The translations under genes were made by a program, and so were the position numbers. The notes under the pieces are model-generated. The model made no database searches. It was not told the origin of the DNA and saw nothing but the letters and a program-made list of their open reading frames with translations. This document shows positions 25,305-35,500 of a DNA stretch of 64,000 bases, one piece after another (within the stretch, counting starts at the first letter, position 1; each line of letters starts with the position of its first letter). The stretch is from Clostridium sp. CAG:221 (lineage in GTDB: Bacteria; Bacillota; Clostridia; Clostridiales; Clostridiaceae): positions 1 through 64,000 of the forward strand of contig FR883405.1 in NCBI GenBank assembly GCA_000435835.1, given 5' to 3'.

Positions 25305-25474
25305 GTTATTAAATTTTATAAATTTAGTAAATAATAGTAAATAAGTTAGTATATATAGATAGTATAAATGAAAAATAGTATTTAATAAATAAATCTCAAA
25401 GTCAAAATAAAGTCTTTATAGATAATAGTTATGGATTATAACTATTATTCAAATAAGTATAAAGGAGTTATCAA

Positions 25475-26107
25475 ATGGGAATTAAAATTGTGCTAGTGGA
25501 CGATGATAGTCTTATAAGAGAAAGTTTTAAAATAATGCTTTCTTATGATGAACATATAGAGATAATGAAAGTCTTTGGAGATGGTATGGATGCTATAGAG
25601 TATTGTAGCAAAGAAAAAGTGGATATAGCACTTTTAGATGTAAGGATGCCAAGAATAAATGGTATCCAAGCTACTAGAGAAATAGTAAAAAGAAGCAATA
25701 CAAAGGTTATTATCTTAACCACTTTTGATGAGGATGAATATATTGCTGAAGCAATGAAATTTGGAGCAAGAGGATATATTTTAAAAAACAGCACATCAAA
25801 TAAAATATTAGATACTATTAAAAATATTTATATGGAAGATTTAATGTGTAAAAGTATAGCTTGGTTAGGAAAAGAAGTCTTTGGTGAAGAAACACTTGGA
25901 AATGAAAAGGGGATATCAAGTTTTACAAGAAAAGAAAAAGAAATAGTAAAAGAAATTGCAAGTGGCCTTACTAACAAGGAAATTGCTAAGAAGCTTTTTA
26001 TTTCTGAAGGAGCAGTGAAGAAATATATAAATTCTATCTTAAGTAAAACTGGACTTGTTAACCGGGTTCAAATTGCTATGTATTATTTGAAGGATACTAC
26101 TGGTTAA
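25475..26107 (+). CDS. NarL/LuxR-type response regulator (orphan)
   Basis: 210 residues. The receiver domain (about 3-118) has the acidic pair DDD at 9-11, the phosphorylated Asp in LLDVRMP near residue 55, TTF near residue 83 and Lys in YILKNS near residue 105. The C-terminal LuxR HTH (about 145-205) has LTNKEIAKKLFISEGAVKKY. A sensor kinase would be expected next to it, but none is in the window, so the signal is unknown. The gene has 220 bases of AT-rich leader and a ribosome site AAGGAG. Confidence 0.88.
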   Translation: MGIKIVLVDDDSLIRESFKIMLSYDEHIEIMKVFGDGMDAIEYCSKEKVDIALLDVRMPRINGIQATREIVKRSNTKVIILTTFDEDEYIAEAMKFGARGYILKNSTSNKILDTIKNIYMEDLMCKSIAWLGKEVFGEETLGNEKGISSFTRKEKEIVKEIASGLTNKEIAKKLFISEGAVKKYINSILSKTGLVNRVQIAMYYLKDTTG

Positions 26108-26258
26108 ATATATAATATGTCTTTCCATAGATATAACATTTGCAACTTTATCTATATGGATAAGGTGGTTTTTTAGTGAAAAAGTTCACGAAAATTAAAA
26201 AATATTGAATAACAAAGAAAAAAATGGAAATAATTATTCATAAAAGGAGTGATTGATT

Positions 26259-26900
26259 ATGAATAATAATTTCCAAGAATACAATGAAAAAGAATATAAT
26301 AATGTAGAGAAAAAGGAAAAGAAAAAAAGTATTAGAAATAAAGTGACACTATTTATAGTTTTACTTATAGTATGCTTTTTCTCAACTTATTTTATTGTAG
26401 ATAGATTAACTAATAGCAAACATAAAGATGTCAGTGATAATCAATCTAAAACAATAGTATATAATAATACCAATTCATTAAGTGATGATATGAAGATAAT
26501 ACTAAAAGTAGATGGAATAGTAGAAACTTCAGAAACTTTAAAAGAGTTTAAACTTGATAATAACATTGACAATGTAAATGAACAATTTCTAGTAGACTAC
26601 TATGCTTCTAAAGGATATAGTGTAGAAAGTTTAAGTGAAAAGAAAGTTGTCTTAAATAAGGATGAAGAAGTAATACTTGAACCTAATAAATACTATTTAG
26701 GTGAAAAAGATGGATATTTTGCAATATATAAAAGTGATGAAAATGGCAAGGTATTTATAGAAGATGAAAGTGATGTATATAGAAGTAGCAAAATGGTAAA
26801 TACAATTCCTAAGGATGATCAAGAGGCTATTAAGAGTTTTAAATTTGGATATGATACAAAGGATGAAGCAAAAGAAATACTAAGCGGATACATTAGTTAA
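26259..26900 (+). CDS. BofC-like protein, single-pass membrane, sporulation-associated
   Basis: 213 residues. A charged N-terminus is followed by one membrane helix (residues about 28-48, VTLFIVLLIVCFFSTYFIV), so the rest is outside the membrane. The C-terminal part (YYLGEKDGYFAIYK, then NTIPKDDQEAIKSFKFG) looks like the BofC C-terminal domain, which in Bacillus regulates the SpoIVB checkpoint of sigma-K activation. The position upstream of ruvAB matches the Bacillus order and supports the call. The N-terminal half is not recognisably BofC. AAGGAG nine bases upstream favours ATG 26259 over TTG 26253. Confidence 0.65.
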   Translation: MNNNFQEYNEKEYNNVEKKEKKKSIRNKVTLFIVLLIVCFFSTYFIVDRLTNSKHKDVSDNQSKTIVYNNTNSLSDDMKIILKVDGIVETSETLKEFKLDNNIDNVNEQFLVDYYASKGYSVESLSEKKVVLNKDEEVILEPNKYYLGEKDGYFAIYKSDENGKVFIEDESDVYRSSKMVNTIPKDDQEAIKSFKFGYDTKDEAKEILSGYIS

Positions 26901-26912
26901 TTATTAATTAAC
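26896..26912. repeat. 17-bp perfect palindrome at the end of the BofC-like gene
   Basis: GTTAATTA, a central T, then TAATTAAC; it overlaps the TAA stop. A weak TGGT-GAA-ACCA hairpin with five T follows. Role unknown. Confidence 0.4.
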
Positions 26913-26941
26913 CAGTGGTGAAACCATTTTTATGCTATTCT

Positions 26942-27005
26942 CCCTTTATCATATGTCCTAGCGTTTGTATAACAAAAATGATAAAGGGGGACAATAAAAA
27001 TGTAA
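26942..27005 (+). other. Hairpin that holds a ribosome site, followed by an ATG-TAA minimal frame
   Basis: CCCTTTATCAT (26942-26952) and ATGATAAAGGG (26978-26988) form a perfect 11-bp stem with a 25-base loop. The right arm runs into GGGGG, and nine bases later the sequence is ATG-TAA (27000-27005). The ribosome site is thus sequestered, and the only frame it serves is start-stop. It forms part of the leader of the gene at 27076, which has its own ribosome site. Confidence 0.4.
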
Positions 27006-27075
27006 AAGAAATAAAAAAACAAAACTAATAAATATCAAAAGTATTTAGTAGCAAAGATGAAATGGAGGGAAGTAT

Positions 27076-27495
27076 ATGAATATAGTTCCAAGCAATGAGT
27101 ATTTGCTAGTTATGCCTAGTGGTAATGTAAAAGGTTTTGATGATTATGCAATGGCAAAAGCGTATATAAATAATTATTATTACTATAAAACTAGACGAGT
27201 TGAAGAAGTAGGAGCATATGATGATTTAACCAATGATTTTGATGATATAGTAGATACAGTTTGTTATAAAATTGGCATAGAAGAAGGAGAATGTCAATTA
27301 TACTACACTTCTGATATAATTGAAAAGTTGCAAGATGAATTAGTATTTAATGAAGAAAAAGAAGAGGTTATTTCTAAACTAATGGCTCCTAAAATAGAGT
27401 TTAATACATACGATTATGCTCTTGATAATATTTTTCGAGATGTGCAACCAATTGATATTATGGAACAATATGGTGACCCTATTACAGGACAATAG
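27076..27495 (+). CDS. Hypothetical acidic protein (139 residues)
   Basis: Ribosome site GGAGGG before ATG 27076. Soluble and strongly acidic, Tyr-rich near residues 32-40 (INNYYYYKTRR), no cysteine pattern and no membrane segment. It lies between the BofC-like gene and ruvA, and ends in its own terminator. I do not recognise a family. Confidence 0.6.
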   Translation: MNIVPSNEYLLVMPSGNVKGFDDYAMAKAYINNYYYYKTRRVEEVGAYDDLTNDFDDIVDTVCYKIGIEEGECQLYYTSDIIEKLQDELVFNEEKEEVISKLMAPKIEFNTYDYALDNIFRDVQPIDIMEQYGDPITGQ

Positions 27496-27526
27496 TTAAA
27501 TTGATGAAAATTATATAAAAGTAAAT

Positions 27527-27565
27527 AAGCTGACAAACAATATTATTTGTTTTGTCAGCTTTTTT
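27527..27565 (+). terminator. Rho-independent terminator
   Basis: AAGCTGACAAACAA pairs with TTGTTTTGTCAGCTT (one extra base), then a T tail. Separates the gene at 27076 from ruvA. Confidence 0.88.
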
Positions 27566-27635
27566 GATTGAAAAATAGCTATTAAAATGTTAAAGTAGAA
27601 TGTAGACGAAATAGTGGGGCAGGAGGATAAATGTA

Positions 27636-28244
27636 GTGTACGAATATATCAAAGGAAAATACATGGGAATAAATAAGGACTATATAATTATTGAAAATAA
27701 TAATATAGGATATAAGATATTTACTTCCGGTGCAACAATGGCAGAAATGCCAGGAATAAATGATGAAGTTATGCTTTACTTAGAACAAATAGTGAGAGAA
27801 GATTTTATTGGGCTTTATGGTTTTAAAGATAGAGAAGAATTAGAAATGTTTAAGCTTTTATTATCAATTAGTGGTGTAGGAGCTAAAGCAGCTTTATCTT
27901 TATTATCTATCAGCAGAATAAATAATCTTAAATATGCTATTATTATGGAAGATGATAAACATTTATGCAGAGCCCCGGGAATTGGTAAGAAAACCGCTGG
28001 AAGAATTATATTAGAGCTTAAGGATAAAATTAAGAAAGAAGATATAATGAGCGGTGTTGATATCCAAGAAGGATTTGAGGACTTACAGCCAACGGTAAAT
28101 GCAAATACAGTTGGGGAAGCTTTAGGTGCATTATTAGCTTTAGGATATTCAGAAAAAGAAGCAGAAACAGCACTTAAACAAGTAGATAAAACTGCATCAT
28201 TGGAGGATATTATCAAAGATTGTTTAAAAGTTTTAATGGGATAG
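27636..28244 (+). CDS. ruvA: Holliday junction branch migration protein RuvA
   Basis: 202 residues, the normal length. N-terminal OB fold ([39 protein letters not shown]), central helix-hairpin-helix pair ([38 protein letters not shown]) and C-terminal domain III ([18 protein letters not shown]) that contacts RuvB. A RuvA tetramer grips the four-way junction while RuvB pumps DNA. The start is GTG, with GGAGG nine bases upstream. Only 10 bases separate it from ruvB, so they form one operon. Confidence 0.97.
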   Translation: MYEYIKGKYMGINKDYIIIENNNIGYKIFTSGATMAEMPGINDEVMLYLEQIVREDFIGLYGFKDREELEMFKLLLSISGVGAKAALSLLSISRINNLKYAIIMEDDKHLCRAPGIGKKTAGRIILELKDKIKKEDIMSGVDIQEGFEDLQPTVNANTVGEALGALLALGYSEKEAETALKQVDKTASLEDIIKDCLKVLMG

Positions 28245-28254
28245 AGGTGAAATA

Positions 28255-29286
28255 GTGGAGAGAATTATTACACCAGTTGAATTGATGGAAGATGGTAACA
28301 GTGAATTAAGTTTAAGACCACAGAAAATCAATGAGTATATAGGACAGGATAAGGTTAAGGAAAGGCTTAATGTATTTATTAAGGCAGCACAATCTAGAGG
28401 TGAAGCTTTGGACCATGTCTTGCTTTATGGACCTCCAGGTTTAGGGAAGACCACATTGGCTAATATAATTGCTAAAGAGATGGAGGGAGACCTTAAGATT
28501 ACATCTGGTCCTGCTATTGAAAGAGCTGGAGATTTAGCAGCTATACTTACAACATTAAAAGATAATGATGTTTTATTTATAGATGAAATACATAGGTTAA
28601 ATAGAAATGTTGAAGAAATATTATATCCTGCTATGGAAGACTATGCATTAGATATAGTTATAGGAAAAGGAGCAGCAGCAAAGTCAATTAGGCTTGATTT
28701 ACCACACTTTACACTAATAGGAGCAACAACTAGAGTAGGGATGCTTACAGCACCACTAAGAGATAGATTTGGTGTAATGTGTAATATGGTTTACTATACA
28801 GATGAACAACTTAAGGAGATAATAGTAAGATCTGCCTTTGTTTTAGGTTGTCGTATAACAGAAGAAGGTGCCATGGAAATAGCTAGGAGATCAAGAGGAA
28901 CTCCAAGAATAGCCAATAGGTTATTAAAGAGAGTAAGGGATTATGCACAAGTATATTCAGATTCAGTAATAAGCTATAAGGAAGCTAGGGCGGCACTGGA
29001 ATTATTGGAAGTGGATAATAAAGGCTTTGATAATGTGGATAACAAGATATTAGAAGCTATTATAGATAATTTCAAAGGTGGTCCAGTAGGAATAGAGACT
29101 TTATCTTATTATATAGGTGAAGAATTAGGTACTATTGAAGATGTATACGAGCCATATTTGTTACAAAAAGGCTTCATTGTAAGAACGCCTAGAGGAAGAA
29201 TGGCTACAGATAAAGCATATGAACATCTTGGACGCACAAGAGTAAATAAGAAAAATAAACATCAAGCAAGTTTTTTTGAGGATTAA
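28255..29286 (+). CDS. ruvB: Holliday junction DNA helicase RuvB
   Basis: 343 residues. AAA+ ATPase: Walker [15 protein letters not shown] near residue 62, Walker [11 protein letters not shown] near residue 103, sensor [10 protein letters not shown] near residue 161, and an arginine finger in APLRDRFG. The C-terminal winged helix has [18 protein letters not shown], which binds DNA. The hexamer drives branch migration with RuvA in recombination repair. The start is GTG 28255 (ribosome site GAGGTGA). Followed after 10 bases by queA. Confidence 0.97.
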   Translation: MERIITPVELMEDGNSELSLRPQKINEYIGQDKVKERLNVFIKAAQSRGEALDHVLLYGPPGLGKTTLANIIAKEMEGDLKITSGPAIERAGDLAAILTTLKDNDVLFIDEIHRLNRNVEEILYPAMEDYALDIVIGKGAAAKSIRLDLPHFTLIGATTRVGMLTAPLRDRFGVMCNMVYYTDEQLKEIIVRSAFVLGCRITEEGAMEIARRSRGTPRIANRLLKRVRDYAQVYSDSVISYKEARAALELLEVDNKGFDNVDNKILEAIIDNFKGGPVGIETLSYYIGEELGTIEDVYEPYLLQKGFIVRTPRGRMATDKAYEHLGRTRVNKKNKHQASFFED

Positions 29287-29296
29287 GGAGTAAAAG

Positions 29297-30322
29297 ATGA
29301 AAACAAGTGATTTTAACTTTCATTTACCAGAAGAGCTGATAGCTCAGCACCCTTTAGAGAAGAGAGATACTTCAAGATTAATGGTGTTAGATAAAGCTAC
29401 TGGTGAAATAGAGCATAAACATTTTTATGACGTTTTAAATTATTTAAATCCAGGAGATACTTTAGTATTAAATAATACTAGAGTATTGCCTGCTAGATTA
29501 ATAGGTGAAAAGGAAAATACTGGTGGGAAAATAGAATTCCTTCTTTTAAAAAGAATAGAGGGAGATAAATGGGAATGTTTAGCTAAGCCAGGTAAAAGAG
29601 CAAAAATAGGAACAATCTTCACTTTTGGTGAAGGAAAACTTAAATGTAAAGTTGTTGATATAGTAGAAGAAGGTAATAGAATAATTGAATTTATCTATGA
29701 TGGTATATTTGAACAAGTTTTAGATGAACTTGGAGAAATGCCTCTTCCACCTTATATCACTGAGAGATTAGAAGATAGGGAAAGATATCAAACTGTATAT
29801 TCTAAAGAAAAGGGATCAGCAGCAGCACCAACAGCAGGTTTACATTTTACAAAAGAACTTTTAGAAAAGGTAAAAGAAAAGGGTGTCAATATTGCATATG
29901 TAACTTTACATGTAGGGCTTGGAACTTTCAGACCTGTAAAGGTTGATGATGTAAATGAACACGTAATGCATTCAGAATTCTATCATTTAGAAGAAGAAGA
30001 TGCTAAAATTATCAATGATACAAAGAAAAATGGTGGAAAAATAATTTCTGTTGGAACTACTTCCACAAGAACTTTAGAAACTATTGGTGATGAAAATGGA
30101 ATGGTTAGAGCACAAAGTGGATGGACTAACATTTTCATATATCCAGGATATGAATTCAAGGTAGTAGATAAGCTAATAACTAATTTCCACTTACCAGAAT
30201 CAACGCTTATAATGCTTGTATCTGCTTTAGCAGGAAAAGAAAAGGTTATGAATGCATATAATGAAGCTGTAAAAGAAAGATATAGATTCTTCTCATTTGG
30301 AGATTCAATGATTATAAAGTAA
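29297..30322 (+). CDS. queA: S-adenosylmethionine:tRNA ribosyltransferase-isomerase QueA
   Basis: 341 residues. Signature blocks: [20 protein letters not shown] at the N-terminus, [27 protein letters not shown] and [10 protein letters not shown], then [11 protein letters not shown]. The enzyme transfers ribose from S-adenosylmethionine to preQ1-modified tRNA, making epoxyqueuosine. It lies directly upstream of tgt, which inserts preQ1, so the two consecutive steps are co-transcribed with ruvAB. Confidence 0.97.
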   Translation: MKTSDFNFHLPEELIAQHPLEKRDTSRLMVLDKATGEIEHKHFYDVLNYLNPGDTLVLNNTRVLPARLIGEKENTGGKIEFLLLKRIEGDKWECLAKPGKRAKIGTIFTFGEGKLKCKVVDIVEEGNRIIEFIYDGIFEQVLDELGEMPLPPYITERLEDRERYQTVYSKEKGSAAAPTAGLHFTKELLEKVKEKGVNIAYVTLHVGLGTFRPVKVDDVNEHVMHSEFYHLEEEDAKIINDTKKNGGKIISVGTTSTRTLETIGDENGMVRAQSGWTNIFIYPGYEFKVVDKLITNFHLPESTLIMLVSALAGKEKVMNAYNEAVKERYRFFSFGDSMIIK

Positions 30323-30345
30323 CATAAGTTAAAGGACGTGAAATT

Positions 30346-31491
30346 TTGAGTAAAAAATATACTTTATTAAAAAAAGAAGGCAAAGCAAGAAGAGGTAGAT
30401 TTGAAACTCCTCATGGAACAATAGAAACGCCAGTTTTTATGAATGTTGGTACTTTAGCAGCCATTAAAGGTGCAGTATCATCAATGGACTTAAAGGAAAT
30501 AGGATGTCAAGTGGAATTATCAAATACATATCACTTACATTTAAGACCATCTGATAAAGTTGTAGCTGAAATGGGTGGATTACATAAATTTATGAATTGG
30601 GATAGACCAATACTTACAGATTCAGGCGGATTCCAAGTATTCTCATTATCTGGTATGAGAAAGATAAAAGAAGAAGGAGTGTACTTCAGTTCTCACATAG
30701 ATGGTAAGAAGATATTTATGGGACCAGAAGAATCAATGCAAATTCAAAGTAATTTAGCATCTACAATAGCAATGGCTTTTGATGAATGTATACCAAATCC
30801 TTCTACAAGAGAGTATGTTCTTCAATCAGTGGCAAGAACAAACAGATGGCTTGACAGATGTATAGCAGAAATGAATAGATTAAATTCACTTCCTGATACA
30901 ATCAATAAAGAGCAAATGCTATTTGGTATTAACCAAGGTGGATGTTATGAAGATATAAGAATTGAACATGCTAAGCATCTTGCTAGTTTAGATATGGATG
31001 GATATGCAATAGGTGGGTTAGCTGTTGGTGAAACTCATGAGGAGATGTATAGAGTAATTGATGCAGTAGTTCCTCATTTACCAGAAGATAAGCCAATTTA
31101 CTTAATGGGAGTTGGTACACCTGAAAACATACTAGAAGCAGTGGAAAGAGGAGTTGATTTCTTTGACTGTGTTCTTCCAGCAAGAAATGGTAGACATGGA
31201 CATTTATTTACTGCTAATGGTAAGATAAACATCATGAACAAAAAGTTTGAAACAGATGAAAGACCAATTGATGAAGGATGTCAATGTCCAGCATGTAAGC
31301 ATTACACAAGATCATATATTAGACATTTATTTAAGGCAAAAGAAATGCTAGCAATGAGACTTGCAGTATTACACAACCTTTACTTCTATAACAATATGAT
31401 GCAAGAGATAAGAGATAATCTTGATAATGGTACTTTTGCAGAATATAAAGCAGCTAAGCTTGAAGCATGGGGATGTAAAAAAGATAAATAA
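30346..31491 (+). CDS. tgt: Queuine/preQ1 tRNA-guanine transglycosylase
   Basis: 381 residues. Catalytic Asp in LTDSGGFQVFSLSGMRKI near residue 90, nucleophile Asp in GVDFFDCVLPARNGRHG near residue 265, and the zinc site CQCPACKHYTRSYIRHL near residue 308 (C-x-C-x-x-C plus His). It exchanges the guanine at the wobble position of GUN-anticodon tRNAs for preQ1. The start is TTG 30346 behind AAAGGACGTGA; 23 bases after queA. Confidence 0.97.
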   Translation: MSKKYTLLKKEGKARRGRFETPHGTIETPVFMNVGTLAAIKGAVSSMDLKEIGCQVELSNTYHLHLRPSDKVVAEMGGLHKFMNWDRPILTDSGGFQVFSLSGMRKIKEEGVYFSSHIDGKKIFMGPEESMQIQSNLASTIAMAFDECIPNPSTREYVLQSVARTNRWLDRCIAEMNRLNSLPDTINKEQMLFGINQGGCYEDIRIEHAKHLASLDMDGYAIGGLAVGETHEEMYRVIDAVVPHLPEDKPIYLMGVGTPENILEAVERGVDFFDCVLPARNGRHGHLFTANGKINIMNKKFETDERPIDEGCQCPACKHYTRSYIRHLFKAKEMLAMRLAVLHNLYFYNNMMQEIRDNLDNGTFAEYKAAKLEAWGCKKDK

Positions 31492-31536
31492 AATACTTTG
31501 TCTATATTAGACTCAATGATATAGGCAGTATTTTTA
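31491..31536 (+). terminator. Possible weak terminator after tgt
   Basis: AAATACT / AGTATTT with an imperfect inner GTCTATAT / ATATAGGC, then TTTTAAT. It may allow some read-through into yajC. Confidence 0.4.
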
Positions 31537-31655
31537 ATAAATATTAAAAATATGTTAAGTTTATATTTAGAATTTGACAGTATATTTAAAATGAAGTATG
31601 ATTTATATTGATACAAAAAAGTTATGTAGATTAAATACGGAGGGTGAATTTAATT

Positions 31656-31931
31656 ATGGCACAAGCTTTAATTCAAATAGTAATACCTTTTGCAGCTATG
31701 TTTGCAATAATGTATTTCTTATTAATATTACCAGAAAAGAAAAGAAGTAAAAAATATAATAACATGTTAGCTGAATTAAAAGTTAACGATGAAGTTTTAA
31801 CAAGAGGCGGAATCGTTGGAAAAATCATCACAATAGATGAAGATCAATTAGTAATTCAAAGTGGTCCAGATAGAGTTAGAATAAGAGTAACAAAGAACTC
31901 TGTTGCACAAAAAATAACTAAAGACGCATAA
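31656..31931 (+). CDS. yajC: Preprotein translocase accessory protein YajC
   Basis: 91 residues from ATG 31656; GGAGGG ten bases upstream favours it over GTG 31644. One N-terminal membrane helix (VIPFAAMFAIMYFLLILP) is followed by EKKRSKKYNNMLAELKVNDE, VLTRGGIVGKIITI and a short beta domain, the standard YajC layout. It associates with SecDF at the Sec channel. secD and secF usually follow in clostridia but are not next to it here. Confidence 0.93.
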   Translation: MAQALIQIVIPFAAMFAIMYFLLILPEKKRSKKYNNMLAELKVNDEVLTRGGIVGKIITIDEDQLVIQSGPDRVRIRVTKNSVAQKITKDA

Positions 31932-31992
31932 GATGTAAGGAATAATACCTTCTACTGTTTCATATTATGAAGCATAGGAGGTGTTTTTTTAT

Positions 31993-32370
31993 ATGGACTG
32001 GAAGAATTATTTTTCTTGTGTCTTAAAGGGGTTAATAGGTTCTATAGCGGTAACAGTAATTTTGACGGCAATATTATCTTTGTTCATGACATTTGTTGAA
32101 ATAAGTGAATCTATGTTTAGTGGCCTTTATGTTGTTATTACTTCTCTTGGTTTGGTATTTGGAACAATTTTAGCAGCAAAGCTTCATGGCAAAAATGGAT
32201 GGTTAGTTGGACTAGCGGTAGGAGTATTTTTTTACATAGCACTATATATAATAGGGGTATTATTGGGAGCCAGTTCAAAGTTTGGATTTTATGAAATTGT
32301 AAGATTTGTATTATGTATTGTAGTAGGTTTTTTATCAGGAATGCTTGGTATAAATATAGGTGAAAGCTAA
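31993..32370 (+). CDS. TIGR04086/YrzE-like four-helix membrane protein
   Basis: 125 residues from ATG 31993, behind AGGAGG. Four membrane helices (about 10-32, 40-60, 68-90 and 97-118), with SLGLVFGTILAAKLHGKNGW between helices two and three. Position after yajC and hydrophobic pattern match the TIGR04086 (DUF3792) family, whose Bacillus member YrzE is in the same place. No function is known. Confidence 0.8.
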   Translation: MDWKNYFSCVLKGLIGSIAVTVILTAILSLFMTFVEISESMFSGLYVVITSLGLVFGTILAAKLHGKNGWLVGLAVGVFFYIALYIIGVLLGASSKFGFYEIVRFVLCIVVGFLSGMLGINIGES

Positions 32371-32379
32371 ATAATTAAT

Positions 32380-32470
32380 AATTGATAATGGAAAATTAAT
32401 AGTTAATAAAAAATCTCATGGAGGATTTTAATAAATTTAACTATTAAGTATTCATTATCAATTTTTTTTT
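32380..32470. repeat. Nested AT-rich palindromic element with T-run
   Basis: Outer arms AATTGATAATG / CATTATCAATT (11 bp, perfect), inner arms TTAATAGTTAA / TTAACTATTAA (11 bp, perfect), an innermost AAAATC / GATTTT, and nine T after it. The whole is about 85 bases. It can act as a terminator for the yajC unit, but its size and nesting suggest a mobile palindromic repeat. It fills most of the 195-base gap before the amylopullulanase. Confidence 0.6.
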
Positions 32471-32565
32471 ATAAAATATTGTTTAAAATATTATGGAAAA
32501 TATTACTAAAAAGGTTTACAATATAAATGTAAAAATTTTACAGTTAGTTTTATGGAGGGGGATAA

Positions 32566-35500
32566 ATGTTTAGAGGAAAGAAAAAAAAGAGAAAAATCTA
32601 TTTAAGCATTATAACATTAATAGTATTTTGCTTAACTTTAGTACCGTTTCCAAAAGATGCATTACAAGTTCAGGCGGATACTGTAAATCAAAAGGAAACT
32701 ATAGCTACAGCAGTAGTTGTAGGAGACTTTATGGATGAAAATAACTTAGGAGAGGATTGGAATCCAATTAATAGTTTGGCTCAGATGAAGCTATATAAGC
32801 AGGATATTTATGAAGAAACATTTAAATTAAAGCCAGGAGAATATAATTATAAAATAGCTATGAATGGTAGCTGGGATGAAAGCTATGGTGATAACGGAGA
32901 AAATATAGCCATAAAAGTAACAGAAGAAAGTTATGTAACTTTTAGATTAAATTATAAAGAAAAAAAGGTTTATGACTCAATAAATAATCCAGAGCAGTTT
33001 AAAAATAAAGCTGTGGTTACAGGAAACTTTGAAGGAGTAATTGAAGGCGCTTCAAATTGGAATGTAGATGGAGATTTAGTACTTAACTATATTGGTGGGG
33101 GAAATTACTTAGGTACTTTCAAGATAGCAGAAGAAGCTAGAGCTAGTGAGCATGAAATTGAATATAAGATTGCGTACAATAGTGGGTGGAATAATGGTGA
33201 AGTAGCTGATAATGTTAAGATGACTATACCAGCTGGAACTGAAGAAGTAACATTTATGGGAAATTACTTAGAAAATTTTGCAGTAGATTCCATAAGTATT
33301 CCAACTTTAAAGAATACTGTTTCACTTATAGGTACATTAAGAAATAATGAAAATATTAACTGGGCAGAAGGTAATACTGATTATGATATGTATAGGATTG
33401 ATCAATATACTTATGGATATTCTTTAAAGTTAGCAGCAGGCACTTATAGCTATAAAGCCGTTGTAAACCATAGCTGGGATGGAGGAGGAATACCATCAAG
33501 TGATAATAAATCCATTAGCCTTGAAGAAGATATGGAAGTTTTGTTTATTGTAAGTTTAAAGGATGAAAAAATCATCGACTCTGTAAATAATTATGATGAT
33601 ATACTATCAGCTTTAGATTTTAAAGAAGATGAAACACCAGTTATTCCTGAAGAACCTGAAGAGGTGGTGGAAAGCCCTATAATTAATGAAGATGGAACAG
33701 TAACTTTTAGAGCAGCATATAAAGGTGATACTCTTAATTTAGTTGGTTCTATGAATGGATGGGATAATCAAGGAATTGCCATGACAAAAAATGAGGAAGG
33801 TATTTTTGAAGTTACTTTATCTTTAGCAGGAGGTCAATATGAATATAAATATTTCCCAACAAGTGGTAGCTGGGATAATGGTTTCTTAGATGCAGGTAAC
33901 AAAAATACAAGTAATGGTAATTCGCTTTTAAATATGCCAGGCCTTGAAATCATCTTAGATGATAGTATTGAAGCTGGTAGTGAAAGAGAATTAAAGGCAA
34001 ATTTATATGATGAAAATGGAAGTTACACAGAAGCTAATCCACAATGGGAATTAGCAGAGGAAGTTTATGGCGTATCAATTGAAGGTAGCACTTTAAAGGT
34101 AAGTAAGGATGCAGATGAATCTAAGACAATCAAGGTAAAGGCAACTGAAGGAATATATACATGGACAAAAGAAGTAACAATAATTTCTAGTATGTATACT
34201 TATATTATTAATTACTTTAGACCAGATGGAAATTATGATTCATGGCAATTATGGCTTTGGGAACCTAGTAAGAATGGTGCAACATATGAATTTAACAAAA
34301 ATGATGTGGCAGAAGAAGGTTTTGCCCGTGCTGAATATAAGTTTTCATCAAATACTTTAAATTTTATTGTTAAAAAGGGAAACTGGGAAGAAAAAGACCC
34401 TGATATAGATAGAACAATAGAAGTACAAGAAGGAAATACTGTTGAAGTATGGCTTGTATCTGGTGATGAAAATGTTTATTACACAAGAGATATGGCAGAG
34501 ACTAATGCTAAACTTAAGGCAGCTATGGCTGATAGTTTAGATGAGATATTAGTTACAGCAAGTGCTGAAATTACTGATGAACAGTTATCATCCTTTAAGC
34601 TTATGGATGTTGAAGCTAATGAGGAAGTAGAAACTGAAGTAAGTAGAGTAAATGAAAATTCAGTGATGCTTAAACTAAAAAAGAAGTTCTTCCGTATGGT
34701 TGCTAGTGAACTTGATGCAACTAAGCTTTATGAAGTAAGCAGTAATGATTTTGCAGCTGTGGAAGTTACCATGAGAAAGATTTTAAATGATGAAAAGTAT
34801 TATTATGATGGAAATGATCTTGGACTTACTTATGGAAAAAATAAGTCTAGCTTTAAAGTATGGGCACCTACTGCCAAAGATGTATCATTGATGCTTTACG
34901 ATGATGCAGGTAAATACGATAGTGATGGATACGTAAATAATAATACTAAAGGTAATGAAGTAGCAATGGAGAGAAATGACAATGGTGTATGGAATGTAGA
35001 AATAAGCGAAGACCTAAATGGTAAGTATTATTTATATAAGGTATCTTTTGCAAATGGTGATGTGAATTATGCTGTGGATCCATATGCTAAAGCAGTGGCA
35101 GCCAATGGGCAGAGAACTGCAATAATAAATCTTGATTCTACTGATCCAGAAGGATGGGAAAAAACAGCAAAACCAGCATTTATGGATATGACTGATGCCA
35201 TTATTTATGAAATGCATATAAGAGATTTCTCTATATCAGATGATAGTGGTATGTCAAATAAAGGTGAGTTTCAAGCTTTAGCAGAAGAAGGAACAACATT
35301 ATCTGGCACTGATATTTCTACAGGTGTTGATCATTTAGTTGATTTAGGCGTAACACATGTTCAAATACAGCCTTCATATGATTATGGTTCTGTTAATGAG
35401 CTAGGAAGTGATACTCAATATAATTGGGGATATGATCCATTAACTTATAATGTACCAGAAGGATATTATTCCAGTGATGCAGCAAATCCAGAAGCTAGAA

